A stretch of DNA of 9,310 nucleotides from Acidobacteriaceae bacterium (GTDB taxonomy: Bacteria; Acidobacteriota; Terriglobia; Terriglobales; SbA1): positions 1-9,310 of the forward strand of contig JAFAGX010000210.1 of the NCBI GenBank assembly GCA_019237515.1, in the 5' to 3' direction. A program made the position numbers and the translations under genes. Below, piece after piece: positions 1 through 6,461 of the stretch. Position 1 is the first letter of the stretch. Each line of letters begins with the position of its first letter. Below the pieces are notes generated by a model. That model was not told where the DNA came from. It was given only the letters and a program-made list of their open reading frames with translations, and ran no database searches.

Positions 1-2
1 CG

Positions 3-218
3 GTGGACTTTGATCGCTATTACCAGGCGTTCCCGACGCTCAAGCAGTATGCGATTGCGCCCCTGCAGATCGAGACCAAAATCAATCCGGGAGACCAGGC
101 GCAGGGGAGCCTCATTTTCAGCTTCCCGGTTACACCGGACGCGTTCGCAAACCGCAAGGTACTGAAGGTGAGTATCCAGCCTTATGACCAGCCCGCACCG
201 CTCGTGCTGACGAAATGA
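3..218 (+). CDS. 3' end of a conserved hypothetical protein (5' truncated)
   Basis: This is the last 71 codons of a plus-strand gene whose start probably lies before the window. The GTG at position 3 opens the visible frame, but there is no room to see a ribosome binding site, so I treat the CDS as 5'-partial. The visible part is rich in alternating hydrophobic and polar residues (for example IETKINPGDQAQGSLIFSFP), as in an immunoglobulin-like or DUF4352-like beta-sandwich domain, and ends in VLTK before TGA. The phrase 'PGDQAQGSLIFSFPV' fits the conserved edge strand of such domains, in which extracytoplasmic proteins often compare a modified residue with a baseline. No signal peptide can be seen because the N-terminus is missing. 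The family assignment is tentative and the function is unknown. No clear U-tailed terminator follows in the 178 bp to the next gene. Confidence 0.6.
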   Translation: MDFDRYYQAFPTLKQYAIAPLQIETKINPGDQAQGSLIFSFPVTPDAFANRKVLKVSIQPYDQPAPLVLTK

Positions 219-396
219 TGCGCCGCTCGCGTTGACTTCCTGGGGCGGCAATTTTTGCTGTTTTTTCTGAAGAAATTTTCTGCGAACCAGATGAGTGTTC
301 GCGTCGGGCTTGATCTCGTCGTATTTCAAACAACTGATCGAGCCGTCCATTTCCAAGACTGCCAAGGCGACACCTTTGCAGGTCGCAATCTCTGGG

Positions 397-1221
397 TTAA
401 CTGGGCGTGACCGGCACCGGAGCGTTCTTCGGGGTGCTGAGATAGCCGCTTGCCTGCTTCTTGGTGACCGACCAGACAACCAATTCGTAAAGCATGTGAT
501 CGCGCCCGGTGTAAAACTGGATGGGCTCGCTGATATTGCGGTCTTTCTTTTCAATTGTTTTGTCGTCAGCGGTGACATTGAGGGTGAACTTGCCGCGCTT
601 GGGATCAACTTTCCTGAGTTGCAGCGTAACGGTTGAGATGGCCTGAGGCTTTGCGCCTCTCACCAGCGTGAACTCGTAATAATTGCGATCACCCTTATGC
701 TTGAGAACTTCGAGATCGTCGCGAGTGTGGGCGATCAAGCCGCTTTGCACTCCCAGATCGCCAATGGTGCTCTGGAGCTTGGCTTCGGTCGCCGCCAGTT
801 CGGTTTTGGTTGAAGCAACGTCAGTTTTCACGCCGCCGACATCCGTCTTTACGTTGGCGATGTCGCCGCTAACCTGGCTGAACTGCTGCTTCTGTTCGGC
901 CGAAAGGCGCTGCTCGGCAGCCTTCTGTTGCCGAATCAGTTCCGCCGAGCGCTGTGCCAGCTCTTTTTTGGTAAGGCCGAGTTGCTTGGCTAAGGTCTCC
1001 GAGTCGGCTTCGGCTGATTGCATGCGCTTGTCGAGTTCGGCAATCTGTTGATTGCTCGAGGTTTGCGCCTTTGCGAGATCGTCTAACCGGGTGCGGAGGC
1101 TAAACAGGAAGAACAATGATCCGGCCACATAGATAATCGCCAGCAGCAACAGAATCCATTTACCTGTTCCCCCACTCGATCCGCTCTCGTAGTCAACTGC
1201 TTGACCCGCTTCCTCAGCCAT
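397..1221 (-). CDS. Single-pass membrane protein with long coiled coil, function unknown
   Basis: A 274-residue protein. Residues 1-21 are short and acidic/glycine-rich, and residues 22-42 form one hydrophobic membrane segment (starting WILLLLAIIYVAG). Residues about 44-175 are a charged Ala/Gln/Glu/Lys-rich coiled coil, including a repeated 'DVGGVKTDV / DVASTKTEL' register. Residues about 176-262 look like a compact beta-rich domain (YYEFTLVRG to ELVVWSVTKK), followed by a Pro-rich tail. The predicted topology is a short cytoplasmic N-terminus and a large extracytoplasmic part. The frame is open 26 codons further upstream to a start at 1299, but I chose 1221 because GGAGG sits 7 nt before that ATG. 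A TTGACA/AACAAT promoter also falls inside the would-be extension. The architecture resembles envelope-spanning or scaffold proteins, but I do not recognise a named family. It is transcribed away from the small gene at 1482. Confidence 0.88.
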   Translation of the reverse strand: MAEEAGQAVDYESGSSGGTGKWILLLLAIIYVAGSLFFLFSLRTRLDDLAKAQTSSNQQIAELDKRMQSAEADSETLAKQLGLTKKELAQRSAELIRQQKAAEQRLSAEQKQQFSQVSGDIANVKTDVGGVKTDVASTKTELAATEAKLQSTIGDLGVQSGLIAHTRDDLEVLKHKGDRNYYEFTLVRGAKPQAISTVTLQLRKVDPKRGKFTLNVTADDKTIEKKDRNISEPIQFYTGRDHMLYELVVWSVTKKQASGYLSTPKNAPVPVTPS

Positions 1222-1228
1222 AAAATTT

Positions 1229-1233
1229 CCTCC
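1229..1233 (-). promoter_or_regulatory. Ribosome binding site that fixes the start at 1221
   Basis: On the reverse strand GGAGG lies 7 nt upstream of the ATG at 1221-1219. This is a near-ideal Shine-Dalgarno sequence at ideal spacing. It favours this start over the longer in-frame start at 1299. Confidence 0.85.
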
Positions 1234-1254
1234 AAACTTCAGGCAACACCTTTC

Positions 1255-1283
1255 ATTGTTGAGCAGGCATCTAAAACTGTCAA
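1255..1283 (-). promoter_or_regulatory. Sigma70-type promoter of the coiled-coil membrane protein gene
   Basis: Reading the reverse strand, a perfect -35 box TTGACA (1283-1278) is followed by a 17-bp spacer and a -10 box AACAAT (1260-1255, 4 of 6 consensus bases). The predicted transcript would start near 1248, giving a leader of about 27 nt that contains the GGAGG site. The spacing and position fit a vegetative promoter. It has not been tested. Confidence 0.65.
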
Positions 1284-1481
1284 TTGCAAGGGGATGCACG
1301 TGATCGGAGAGGTCGGGCCAGGAGGTTGAGTGCTGAATTTTGCAACACTATCGTGGCAGCGAAATTGCCGAAAGCGTATACTTAACCTATCGCTTCGTCA
1401 CAGTAAAGTTCTTGACCGATGGGCTACAATACAACTTCTTTACGTCTACAAACTTCTTAACCAGCCACCTCCCAGGAGTAA

Positions 1482-1730
1482 ATGGTACTTTTTATGACAA
1501 GTCATCATAGCGGTTTATGTGAAAGGCTCAAGAAATTAGGTTTTGCGCAAGAAAATCGAATGAAACTGTATGGCGAAGAATTTGAACTCTTGAGCGACCC
1601 TTTTGTCGTCGGCGCGGATAGCGTTTTCGTAGACGCAATTGAAAGGAAGTCGCGGATTCAACGCAGGATCCGAATACCACTGCCAATCGTCAAAATGGCA
1701 GACACCGAGCGGGAACGAGCCGCCGCCTGA
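1482..1730 (+). CDS. Small conserved-looking hypothetical protein (82 residues)
   Basis: An 82-residue soluble protein with no signal peptide or membrane segment. The core reads 'CERLKKLGFAQENRMKLYGEEFELLSDPF', then 'VFVDAIERKSRIQRRIRIPL'. Together these suggest a small alpha+beta protein with a basic C-terminal beta hairpin. The single Cys lies near the N-terminus. AGGAG (1474-1478) is only 3 nt before the ATG at 1482, which is short. The next in-frame ATG at 1494 (MTSHH) is 15 nt away, so the start is uncertain by four codons. The gene stands alone, divergent from the coiled-coil gene and convergent with the copper ATPase gene, with 57 bp between the two stop codons. The protein has the look of short acidobacterial conserved hypotheticals, but I cannot name a domain and its function is unknown. 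Confidence 0.65.
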   Translation: MVLFMTSHHSGLCERLKKLGFAQENRMKLYGEEFELLSDPFVVGADSVFVDAIERKSRIQRRIRIPLPIVKMADTERERAAA

Positions 1731-1733
1731 AAC

Positions 1734-1750
1734 TGCCGGGTTCTCCGGCA
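1734..1750. terminator. Short GC-rich hairpin between convergent genes (weak terminator candidate)
   Basis: TGCCGG (1734-1739) and CCGGCA (1745-1750) form a perfect 6-bp stem with a 5-nt loop. It sits just after the stop codon of the 82-residue gene and about 38 bp beyond the end of the convergent ATPase gene. No T-run follows on either strand, so it is not a canonical intrinsic terminator. Its position between two converging transcripts is the main argument for a role. Confidence 0.35.
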
Positions 1751-1787
1751 AATTGTCGCCAAGCCGCAGCGTCCTTCTGTTTACGCT

Positions 1788-4433
1788 TCACAACCGCGCG
1801 TTGCGAAGCCGCAGGGAATTTGCGATCACTGAGACGGAACTGAGGCTCATCGCCGCAGCGGCCAGAATGGGACTGAGTAGTAACCCGAAGAATGGGTAGA
1901 GCACTCCCGCGGCGATCGGTATGCCAATCGAGTTATAAATAAAGGCAAAAAACAAGTTCTGCCGAATGTTGCGCATGGTGGCCTGGCTCAGCTTTCGAGC
2001 CCGAACGATGCCATTCAGGTCGCCTTTCACCAGGGTAATGCCGCCGGTTTCCATGGCAACATCGGTTCCGGTTCCCATTGCAATGCCCACGTCGGCTTGC
2101 GCCAGGGCTGGGGCATCATTGATGCCATCGCCTGCCATCCCCACTCGTCTGCCTTCAGCTTGTAAGCGCCTCACAATCTCGGCTTTTTTATCGGGCAGAA
2201 CTTCCGCCTTGAATTCCTGAATGTTGAGTTTGCGCGCGAGGATCTCGGCGGCAGCTTTATTGTCGCCCGTGAGCATAACGATGCGAAGTCCGGCTGCCTG
2301 TAAATCCCGAAGCGCTGCCGGGGTTGATGGTTTCACGGCATCGGCGATGCCGATCAAGCCGGCGGGACGGCGATCAATTGCGGCGAAAATCACGGTTTCA
2401 CCCTTCCGGCGCAGATCATCCGCGGAACGTGCAAGCGCCGCCATTGAAATACTTAAAGCCTCGAACAGTTTGGGATTTCCCACCGCGACAAGTTTTCCCT
2501 CAACTTTGCCAGTCACGCCAAGCCCTGGGCGCGATTGAAATTCGCTCACGGCGGCAAGTGGAATGTTGTTGGCCTTGGCTGCAGCTACGATTGACGCGCC
2601 CAGGGGATGTTCGCTTCCCTGCTCCAGACTCGCAACCAGACGAACCAATTCCTGATCGCTGATTCCAGCAACCGGCAGAACTGATTCGACGCTCGGTTTA
2701 CCCTCAGTCAAAGTGCCGGTTTTGTCGAGGACTAGCGTGTCTACTTTTTCCAGAGTCTCAAGTGCTTCAGCATTGCGGATCAGCACACCGGCGTGGGCTC
2801 CGCGACCGGTCCCAACCATGATCGCCATGGGAGTTGCCAGACCGAGAGCGCAGGGGCAGGCGATAATCAGGACCGCGACAGCGTTCACCAGAGCATGGCC
2901 AAGCCGAGGCTGGGGTCCAGTCAGGCCCCACATAATAAAGGTGAGAAGCGCCGTTCCGATGACGGCGGGCACAAACCAGCCTGCGACGCGGTCTGCCAAT
3001 CTCTGAATCGGAGCACGGCTTCGCTGAGCCTGGCTGACCATCTGCACGATTTGCGCCAGCAGCGTTTCGCTGCCCACGCGTTCGGCTCGTAGAATGAACG
3101 AGCCGGTGGTGTTCACCGTCGCGCCAATCACTCGGCTACCCGTCGATTTCTCCACCGGCATCGACTCGCCCGTGATCATCGACTCATCCACGGCGCTGGA
3201 TCCTTCAAGAACCACGCCATCAACCGGAATCTTCTCTCCCGGACGAACTCGCAGGCGGTCTCCCAGCTTCACCTGCTCCAAGGGAATGTCCTCTTCTTTA
3301 TTGGCTCGTAAAATGCGCGCGGTTTTAGGACTGAGATCAAGCAACGCCCGGATCGCTGCTCCTGTTCGGCTTCGGGCTTTTAGTTCCAGAACTTGCCCGA
3401 GCAACACCAATGTGACAATCGCTGCCGCGGCTTCGAAGTACACTGGCGGCATGCCGTTCATATCGCGGAACGACTCCGGAAAAATCCCAGGGACAACCGT
3501 CGCGACCAAGCTGTAAACGAACGCGACACCGGTTCCCATCGCGATCAAAGTGAACATGTTGGTGGAGCGATTGACGACGGAGGCCCAGCCGCGTTGGAAG
3601 AATGGCCAACCACCCCAGAGCACTACTGGTGTCGCCAAAATCAGCTCAAGCCAAGACAACCAGCCAGAGCTCGACCCACGATTCATGCGCGTCACGGGAA
3701 ACATATCCGCCATCGCGATCGCCAGCAGCGGCACAGTCAGCGCTACGCTCACCCAAAACCGGCGCGTCATCTCGCGCAGTTCGGGATTTTCCACTTCCGC
3801 CGTGACCGTTCGCGGCTCAAGAGCCATGCCACAGATGGGGCACGATCCTGGTCCCGGCCGCACTACTTCGGCATGCATCGGGCAGGTATATTCCGTGCGC
3901 GTCGTTGCCGCGACTGGCATCTCCGGTTCCAGCGCCATTCCGCACTTCGGGCACGGGCCCGGCTTTGATTCGCGCACTTCCGGGCACATCGGACAAACGT
4001 AGCTGGTAGCTGGCGATTGCCTGGCAGGAACCGGCGCATTTTGAATCGCCGTTTGAGGAGCTTTTACATACTTCTCTGGATCATCACCAAATTTCGCGGC
4101 GCAGTGGGCACTGCAAAAGTAATAACTTTTTCCACCGTGATCAATTTTATGCCTCGTGCTCGCGGGAGTCAGATCCATCCCGCAAACCGGGTCTTTGACA
4201 GTGGCTGGGGCTTGAAGAATTGAGCCTCCGAGTGTAACTAAACCTGACTGAGCGGCTGGCCGAAGATACTTCTGGGGATCAGCCTCGAACCGCTCCGCAC
4301 AATGCGCACAACAGAAATAGAATTTCTTTGCCTGATGTTCGCGGCTGTGTTTCGCCGTTTTGGGATTGACGTTCATCCCACATACCGGATCCTTCACCGT
4401 ATTTTCGCCAACAATCGGGAGTTTAGTAGACAC
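1788..4433 (-). CDS. copA: Copper/silver-translocating P1B-1-type ATPase with YHS and HMBD N-terminal modules
   Basis: An 881-residue inner-membrane pump that uses ATP to export Cu+ (or Ag+) from the cytoplasm. The N-terminus has four Cys-rich modules. YHS domains lie at about 15-56 and 81-122 (each DPVCGM plus a downstream Cys/His cluster). HMBD-type modules lie at about 145-170 (CPMCPEV, CPKCGM) and 182-207 (CPMH, CPICGM). No GMTCxxC HMA domain is present. The P-type core is complete: TGES at 421-424, CPC at 526-528, phosphorylated Asp 570 in DKTGTLT, SEHPLG near 607-612, and GDGIND at 768-773. YN(x4)P at 833-839 and MxxSS at 862-866 are the P1B-1 membrane signatures, so Cu+/Ag+ is preferred over Zn/Cd. 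The start is GTG at 4433; no other ATG, GTG or TTG exists in frame before an upstream stop, and the Shine-Dalgarno sequence is weak. The protein is longer than most CopA because of the extra modules. It is divergent from the HMA-like gene at 4540. Confidence 0.96.
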   Translation of the reverse strand: MSTKLPIVGENTVKDPVCGMNVNPKTAKHSREHQAKKFYFCCAHCAERFEADPQKYLRPAAQSGLVTLGGSILQAPATVKDPVCGMDLTPASTRHKIDHGGKSYYFCSAHCAAKFGDDPEKYVKAPQTAIQNAPVPARQSPATSYVCPMCPEVRESKPGPCPKCGMALEPEMPVAATTRTEYTCPMHAEVVRPGPGSCPICGMALEPRTVTAEVENPELREMTRRFWVSVALTVPLLAIAMADMFPVTRMNRGSSSGWLSWLELILATPVVLWGGWPFFQRGWASVVNRSTNMFTLIAMGTGVAFVYSLVATVVPGIFPESFRDMNGMPPVYFEAAAAIVTLVLLGQVLELKARSRTGAAIRALLDLSPKTARILRANKEEDIPLEQVKLGDRLRVRPGEKIPVDGVVLEGSSAVDESMITGESMPVEKSTGSRVIGATVNTTGSFILRAERVGSETLLAQIVQMVSQAQRSRAPIQRLADRVAGWFVPAVIGTALLTFIMWGLTGPQPRLGHALVNAVAVLIIACPCALGLATPMAIMVGTGRGAHAGVLIRNAEALETLEKVDTLVLDKTGTLTEGKPSVESVLPVAGISDQELVRLVASLEQGSEHPLGASIVAAAKANNIPLAAVSEFQSRPGLGVTGKVEGKLVAVGNPKLFEALSISMAALARSADDLRRKGETVIFAAIDRRPAGLIGIADAVKPSTPAALRDLQAAGLRIVMLTGDNKAAAEILARKLNIQEFKAEVLPDKKAEIVRRLQAEGRRVGMAGDGINDAPALAQADVGIAMGTGTDVAMETGGITLVKGDLNGIVRARKLSQATMRNIRQNLFFAFIYNSIGIPIAAGVLYPFFGLLLSPILAAAAMSLSSVSVIANSLRLRNARL

Positions 4434-4481
4434 CGGCCTCGGTCCCGGACGAACCCTCTTGCTGTAAGATTGTCTTTCTGC

Positions 4482-4498
4482 CGCCTGGGATTCAGGCG
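4482..4498. promoter_or_regulatory. Inverted repeat between the divergent copper genes (candidate operator)
   Basis: CGCCTG (4482-4487) and CAGGCG (4493-4498) form a perfect 6+6 dyad with a 5-bp centre, in the 106-bp gap between the ATPase and the HMA-like gene. On the ATPase strand a GACAAT box, a possible -10, lies just downstream of it, and TTGCGC, a poor -35, lies upstream with a 21-bp gap. That is longer than the 19-20 bp of MerR-type promoters, so this part is weak. The dyad does not match the CueR, CsoR or CopY operators I know. It could equally be chance or an mRNA hairpin. Confidence 0.4.
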
Positions 4499-4539
4499 CA
4501 AGTCCTCACAATTCTAATATTTGAATCGAGGCCGTTTCC

Positions 4540-4767
4540 ATGACTCAATTTGAAGTGGCTTACCGGTACGCTGGTTCCGTAGGAGAAACCGAAATGCGCG
4601 CCCTCGACAGCATGCGCGAAGTTTATGGGGTGCGGCGCATCACAATAAACGATAAAGAGCACATTATTAAGGTGGAATTTGACGCCTCGCGCTTCAAGGA
4701 ACCAGTGGTGGCAGGTCTGCTGCGGGGGGCGGGAGTGGATATCACGGAAAGGCTGATCCTGGCCTGA
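4540..4767 (+). CDS. Small HMA-fold protein lacking the CxxC metal-binding motif
   Basis: A 75-residue cytoplasmic protein with the length and beta-alpha-beta-beta-alpha-beta pattern of a heavy-metal-associated (HMA/Atx1-like) domain. It has strand 3-10, helix 16-28, 'YGVRRITI' 29-36, 'IIKVEFD' 42-48, helix 52-63, then 'GAGVDI' 63-68. These match the family landmarks GVxxVxV, VxxD and xxGY. Where family members carry GMTCxxC, this protein reads GSVGETE (residues 12-18), so both metal-binding cysteines are missing and there is no Cys anywhere. It therefore probably does not carry Cu+ like CopZ. A docking, regulatory or sensor role beside the ATPase is my inference. GAGG lies 8 nt before the ATG. 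The gene is divergent from the ATPase gene, 106 bp apart. The fold call is good, but the function is unknown. Confidence 0.8.
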   Translation: MTQFEVAYRYAGSVGETEMRALDSMREVYGVRRITINDKEHIIKVEFDASRFKEPVVAGLLRGAGVDITERLILA

Positions 4768-5098
4768 ACGGCTGAACCGTAGTCCCGGGGGAGGGCCTTG
4801 GGTTCTCAAGAAGGAAATGCAAGGGGCGCCCAAGAAAACCTCTGGCCGAAGTTTATTCTCAAGAGCGCCCCGTTGCGCGCCACTTCGTCTGACTATTGTT
4901 TAGCACCCAGTTTGCCAATCCTAAATCGCTGAAAAGACTTGCACAGCGGGCAATCTGCACTGGTAGGAATTGCCGAAATGCTGGCAAGAATTACGTGCGT
5001 TCGGCAGAGGCAAGCGGGATGCCGAAGCGTGTTGAAAATGACCAGATCTGCCCTTCCGAGGCGAGTCTGGCCTCGCCGCATTTCATCCAGAATTTAGC
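4768..5098. other. Stretch without a convincing gene between the HMA-like gene and the tRNA
   Basis: About 330 bp where neither strand shows a frame with a credible ribosome binding site and protein-like composition. Reverse-strand 4893-5081 (62 codons) is open and contains a CPLC motif near its C-terminal end, but it lacks a Shine-Dalgarno sequence and a recognisable domain. The stretch contains a long imperfect hairpin (4823-4871), a 9-bp direct repeat TTCTCAAGA (4803-4811 and 4856-4864), and a small hairpin GGCGAG/CTCGCC (5060-5065 and 5072-5077). Confidence 0.5.
4823..4871 (+). terminator. Long imperfect hairpin downstream of the HMA-like gene
   Basis: GGGGCGC (4823-4829) pairs perfectly with GCGCCCC (4865-4871). 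Inside it, AGAA/TTCT and AAC/GTT can extend the stem, with an 11-nt terminal loop (4840-4850). It begins 56 nt after the stop codon of the HMA-like gene. No T-run follows, so this is a weak terminator or a transcript-stabilising hairpin rather than a classical intrinsic terminator. An unknown structured RNA is possible but unsupported. Confidence 0.35.
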
Positions 5099-5104
5099 TA
5101 TAAT
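5099..5104 (+). promoter_or_regulatory. -10 box upstream of tRNA-Arg
   Basis: A perfect TATAAT lies 38 bp before the first base of the mature tRNA, the right place for a tRNA promoter with a short 5' leader removed by RNase P. No good -35 hexamer is visible at 16-18 bp upstream. Confidence 0.6.
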
Positions 5105-5142
5105 CGAAGCCACTGCCCGCAATCGAATTCCTCATTGCGATT

Positions 5143-5219
5143 GCGCCCTTAGCTCAGTTGGATAGAGCGTCTGGCTACGAACCAGAAGGTCGGGAGTTCG
5201 AATCTCTCAGGGCGCACCA
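5143..5219 (+). tRNA. tRNA-Arg (anticodon ACG), CCA encoded
   Basis: A full cloverleaf can be drawn. The acceptor GCGCCCT (5143-5149) pairs with AGGGCGC (5209-5215). The D-arm contains AGCTCAGTTGGATAGAGC. The anticodon stem TCTGG/CCAGA encloses the loop CTACGAA with anticodon ACG at 5177-5179. The T-stem GGGAG/CTCTC (one G-U pair) encloses TTCGAAT. The discriminator is A5216, and CCA follows at 5217-5219 in the DNA. In bacteria the A34 of this tRNA is normally deaminated to inosine by TadA so that it reads CGU, CGC and CGA. A TATAAT box lies upstream. The gene converges with the cupin gene. Confidence 0.97.
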
Positions 5220-5227
5220 TATCTTGC

Positions 5228-5242
5228 ATCCGACTTTCGGAT
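5228..5242. terminator. Perfect small hairpin just after the tRNA
   Basis: ATCCGA (5228-5233), CTT loop, TCGGAT (5237-5242): a 6-bp perfect stem starting 8 nt after the tRNA CCA end. No T-tract follows, so a role in ending the tRNA transcript or protecting its 3' trailer is only suggested by position. Confidence 0.35.
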
Positions 5243-5334
5243 AGCTCCTCACAGTCGCGGTTATTCAAAATTCAAGAGTATATTCCCGTAGCCTTCGTGA
5301 TGGCAGATTTTAGGAGGCGGTAAAGGACGCGGAA

Positions 5335-5880
5335 CTACGCCTCTTTAAGCAATTCGGTTCGATACCTGGGCACAAGCTGCATCACTTTTTGCATGAAAGC
5401 TACCTGTTGCTCATCAGTCAGCTTTGGAGGAGGCGTGGTGCGGGTTGCCACAGGAATCCCCACCTCCCGAAAGAATTCATCCTGTCCAGCCGGCGAGCAA
5501 AGGCAAAGCATTCGGACGGCGCTGGAAGACGAATTGTGAAACTGATGAGGTGCGTTAGCCGGAATGTTGATTGTCTCGCCTGCTCTCACAAGGCGCTTCT
5601 CGCCACGAACGGTCGCCTCAACTTCGCCCTCGAGGAGGACGAACGTTTCTTCGAAGTCATGACGGTGTGGCGGCGGCCCTCCTTCGGGCGGGACATGCAT
5701 ATCTATTAGACAGAAACGACCCGCAGTATCCTTTCCTGACAAAAGAATCGTGTATGTGTCGCCCACAATTCCGAGATGCTGGGCCGTGTTACTCTCCGGA
5801 TTTTGTACAACGACATTGCGCTGGACGTCGTCGGCCGGAATCGCTGAAGGAAATTGCGTAACGTTCGAACGTGTTGCCAT
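5335..5880 (-). CDS. Cupin-domain protein (quercetin-dioxygenase-like single cupin)
   Basis: A 181-residue soluble protein with one conserved cupin beta-barrel at about residues 40-125. Motif 1 is GGPPPHRHDFEETFVLLEG, giving His72, His74 and Glu78. Motif 2 is GETINIPANAPHQFHN, giving His112. These four residues are the usual metal (Fe, Mn, Ni or Zn) ligands, so a metal-binding enzyme or ligand-binding protein is likely. Many relatives are loosely called quercetin 2,3-dioxygenase, but nothing here shows that substrate. The C-terminal 50 residues form a helical tail. I chose the ATG at 5880 because AGGAG lies 7 nt upstream. A longer form starting at 5922 would overlap the stop of the SET gene as ATGA, but has no ribosome binding site. 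It follows the SET gene by 38 bp in the same direction, so they probably form one transcription unit. Confidence 0.9.
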   Translation of the reverse strand: MATRSNVTQFPSAIPADDVQRNVVVQNPESNTAQHLGIVGDTYTILLSGKDTAGRFCLIDMHVPPEGGPPPHRHDFEETFVLLEGEVEATVRGEKRLVRAGETINIPANAPHQFHNSSSSAVRMLCLCSPAGQDEFFREVGIPVATRTTPPPKLTDEQQVAFMQKVMQLVPRYRTELLKEA

Positions 5881-5887
5881 CGGTGTA

Positions 5888-5892
5888 CTCCT
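5888..5892 (-). promoter_or_regulatory. Ribosome binding site that fixes the cupin start at 5880
   Basis: AGGAG on the reverse strand lies 7 nt before the ATG at 5880-5878. The competing upstream ATG at 5922, which overlaps the SET stop codon, has no such site. Confidence 0.8.
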
Positions 5893-5918
5893 GATTGCCG
5901 GATTTCCGTTTCGTGCTT

Positions 5919-6461
5919 TCATCGTTGCTGAGAACTGGAATTCTTCGCGAATTGGTTTCGGACAAAAGCACCGCAGCGCTTGCGTTTCCTTATTTCCTCA
6001 TCCGAATACATAGTGCCGCGGCAGTTTTTAGAACCGCAGGAACATGATGACGGATCATCCAACTCACCGTCATAGAGGCTGTAATCATAGGTCAGTTCCT
6101 CTCCAGCCACGATGTCACGGATGGCAATGATGATCACACGCCCATTAACCTCATGGGCCTCGCAATTCGGTTTGCATGAATGATTGATAAAGGCTGCGAC
6201 GCCATTACCGTCGATCACATGTTTTCCATCTGACAGGCCGAACAGATAGGTGCGTGGCTGGTTTTCGTACAGCGCGTCGGCCTCGAGGATGGTAAGTCGC
6301 GGACCCGTATATTCCACGACCCGAGTGCCATTCTTGATAGGTACCTTCGTGAAGCAGCCTTCCGCGTGGATCATTGATCGACGAATGAACAAGTTCGATG
6401 GACCCGCAGAGCGTTTCTTTTGGCGCTGTTCCAGCGATGGCGCGGAATATTTTCTCGGCAT
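5919..6461 (-). CDS. SET-domain protein-lysine methyltransferase family protein
   Basis: A 180-residue protein with a SET domain at about residues 24-130 and a post-SET motif. Recognisable elements are 'IKNGTRVVEYTG' (42-53), FINHSCKPNCE (91-101, the NHSC SAM/knot motif), EELTYDY (121-127, with the catalytic Tyr position), and the Zn-binding CSCGSKNC (140-147). SET enzymes transfer a methyl group from S-adenosylmethionine to lysine. Substrates of free-living bacterial members are mostly unknown. The first SAM-binding motif, usually GxG, reads AEG at 33-35, so the first Gly is replaced. The N- and C-termini are basic (RQKKR, RKRKR). The ATG at 6461 has no strong Shine-Dalgarno sequence, and the next Met (residue 30) would cut into the fold. 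It lies upstream of, and is probably cotranscribed with, the cupin gene. Confidence 0.93.
   Translation of the reverse strand: MPRKYSAPSLEQRQKKRSAGPSNLFIRRSMIHAEGCFTKVPIKNGTRVVEYTGPRLTILEADALYENQPRTYLFGLSDGKHVIDGNGVAAFINHSCKPNCEAHEVNGRVIIIAIRDIVAGEELTYDYSLYDGELDDPSSCSCGSKNCRGTMYSDEEIRKRKRCGAFVRNQFAKNSSSQQR

Noticed and set aside
295..1051. Plus-strand open frames (113 and 122 codons) opposite the coiled-coil gene
   Set aside because: They lie antisense to a well-supported gene with promoter and Shine-Dalgarno sequence, and their Ser/Cys/Arg-rich translations look like shadows.
1222..1299. N-terminal extension of the coiled-coil protein to a start at 1299
   Set aside because: The extension overlaps a strong promoter and has no ribosome binding site, whereas GGAGG sits at ideal spacing before the start at 1221.
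1966..4002. Several plus-strand frames, up to 191 codons, opposite the copper ATPase
   Set aside because: All lie inside an unambiguous 881-codon P-type ATPase with intact motifs; Arg/Ser-rich composition is typical of shadow frames.
4492..4833. Reverse-strand frame of 113 codons opposite the HMA-like gene
   Set aside because: Antisense to a small protein with a clear fold and ribosome binding site; the translation shows no domain-like pattern.
4893..5165. Open frames on both strands before the tRNA (62 and 89 codons)
   Set aside because: No Shine-Dalgarno sequence and no domain; the plus-strand frame runs into the tRNA gene. The CPLC motif alone is not enough.
5143..5242. tRNA-Arg as an integration site of a genomic island
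   Set aside because: No copy of the tRNA 3' end and no integrase gene in the window; the genes that follow look like ordinary chromosomal genes.
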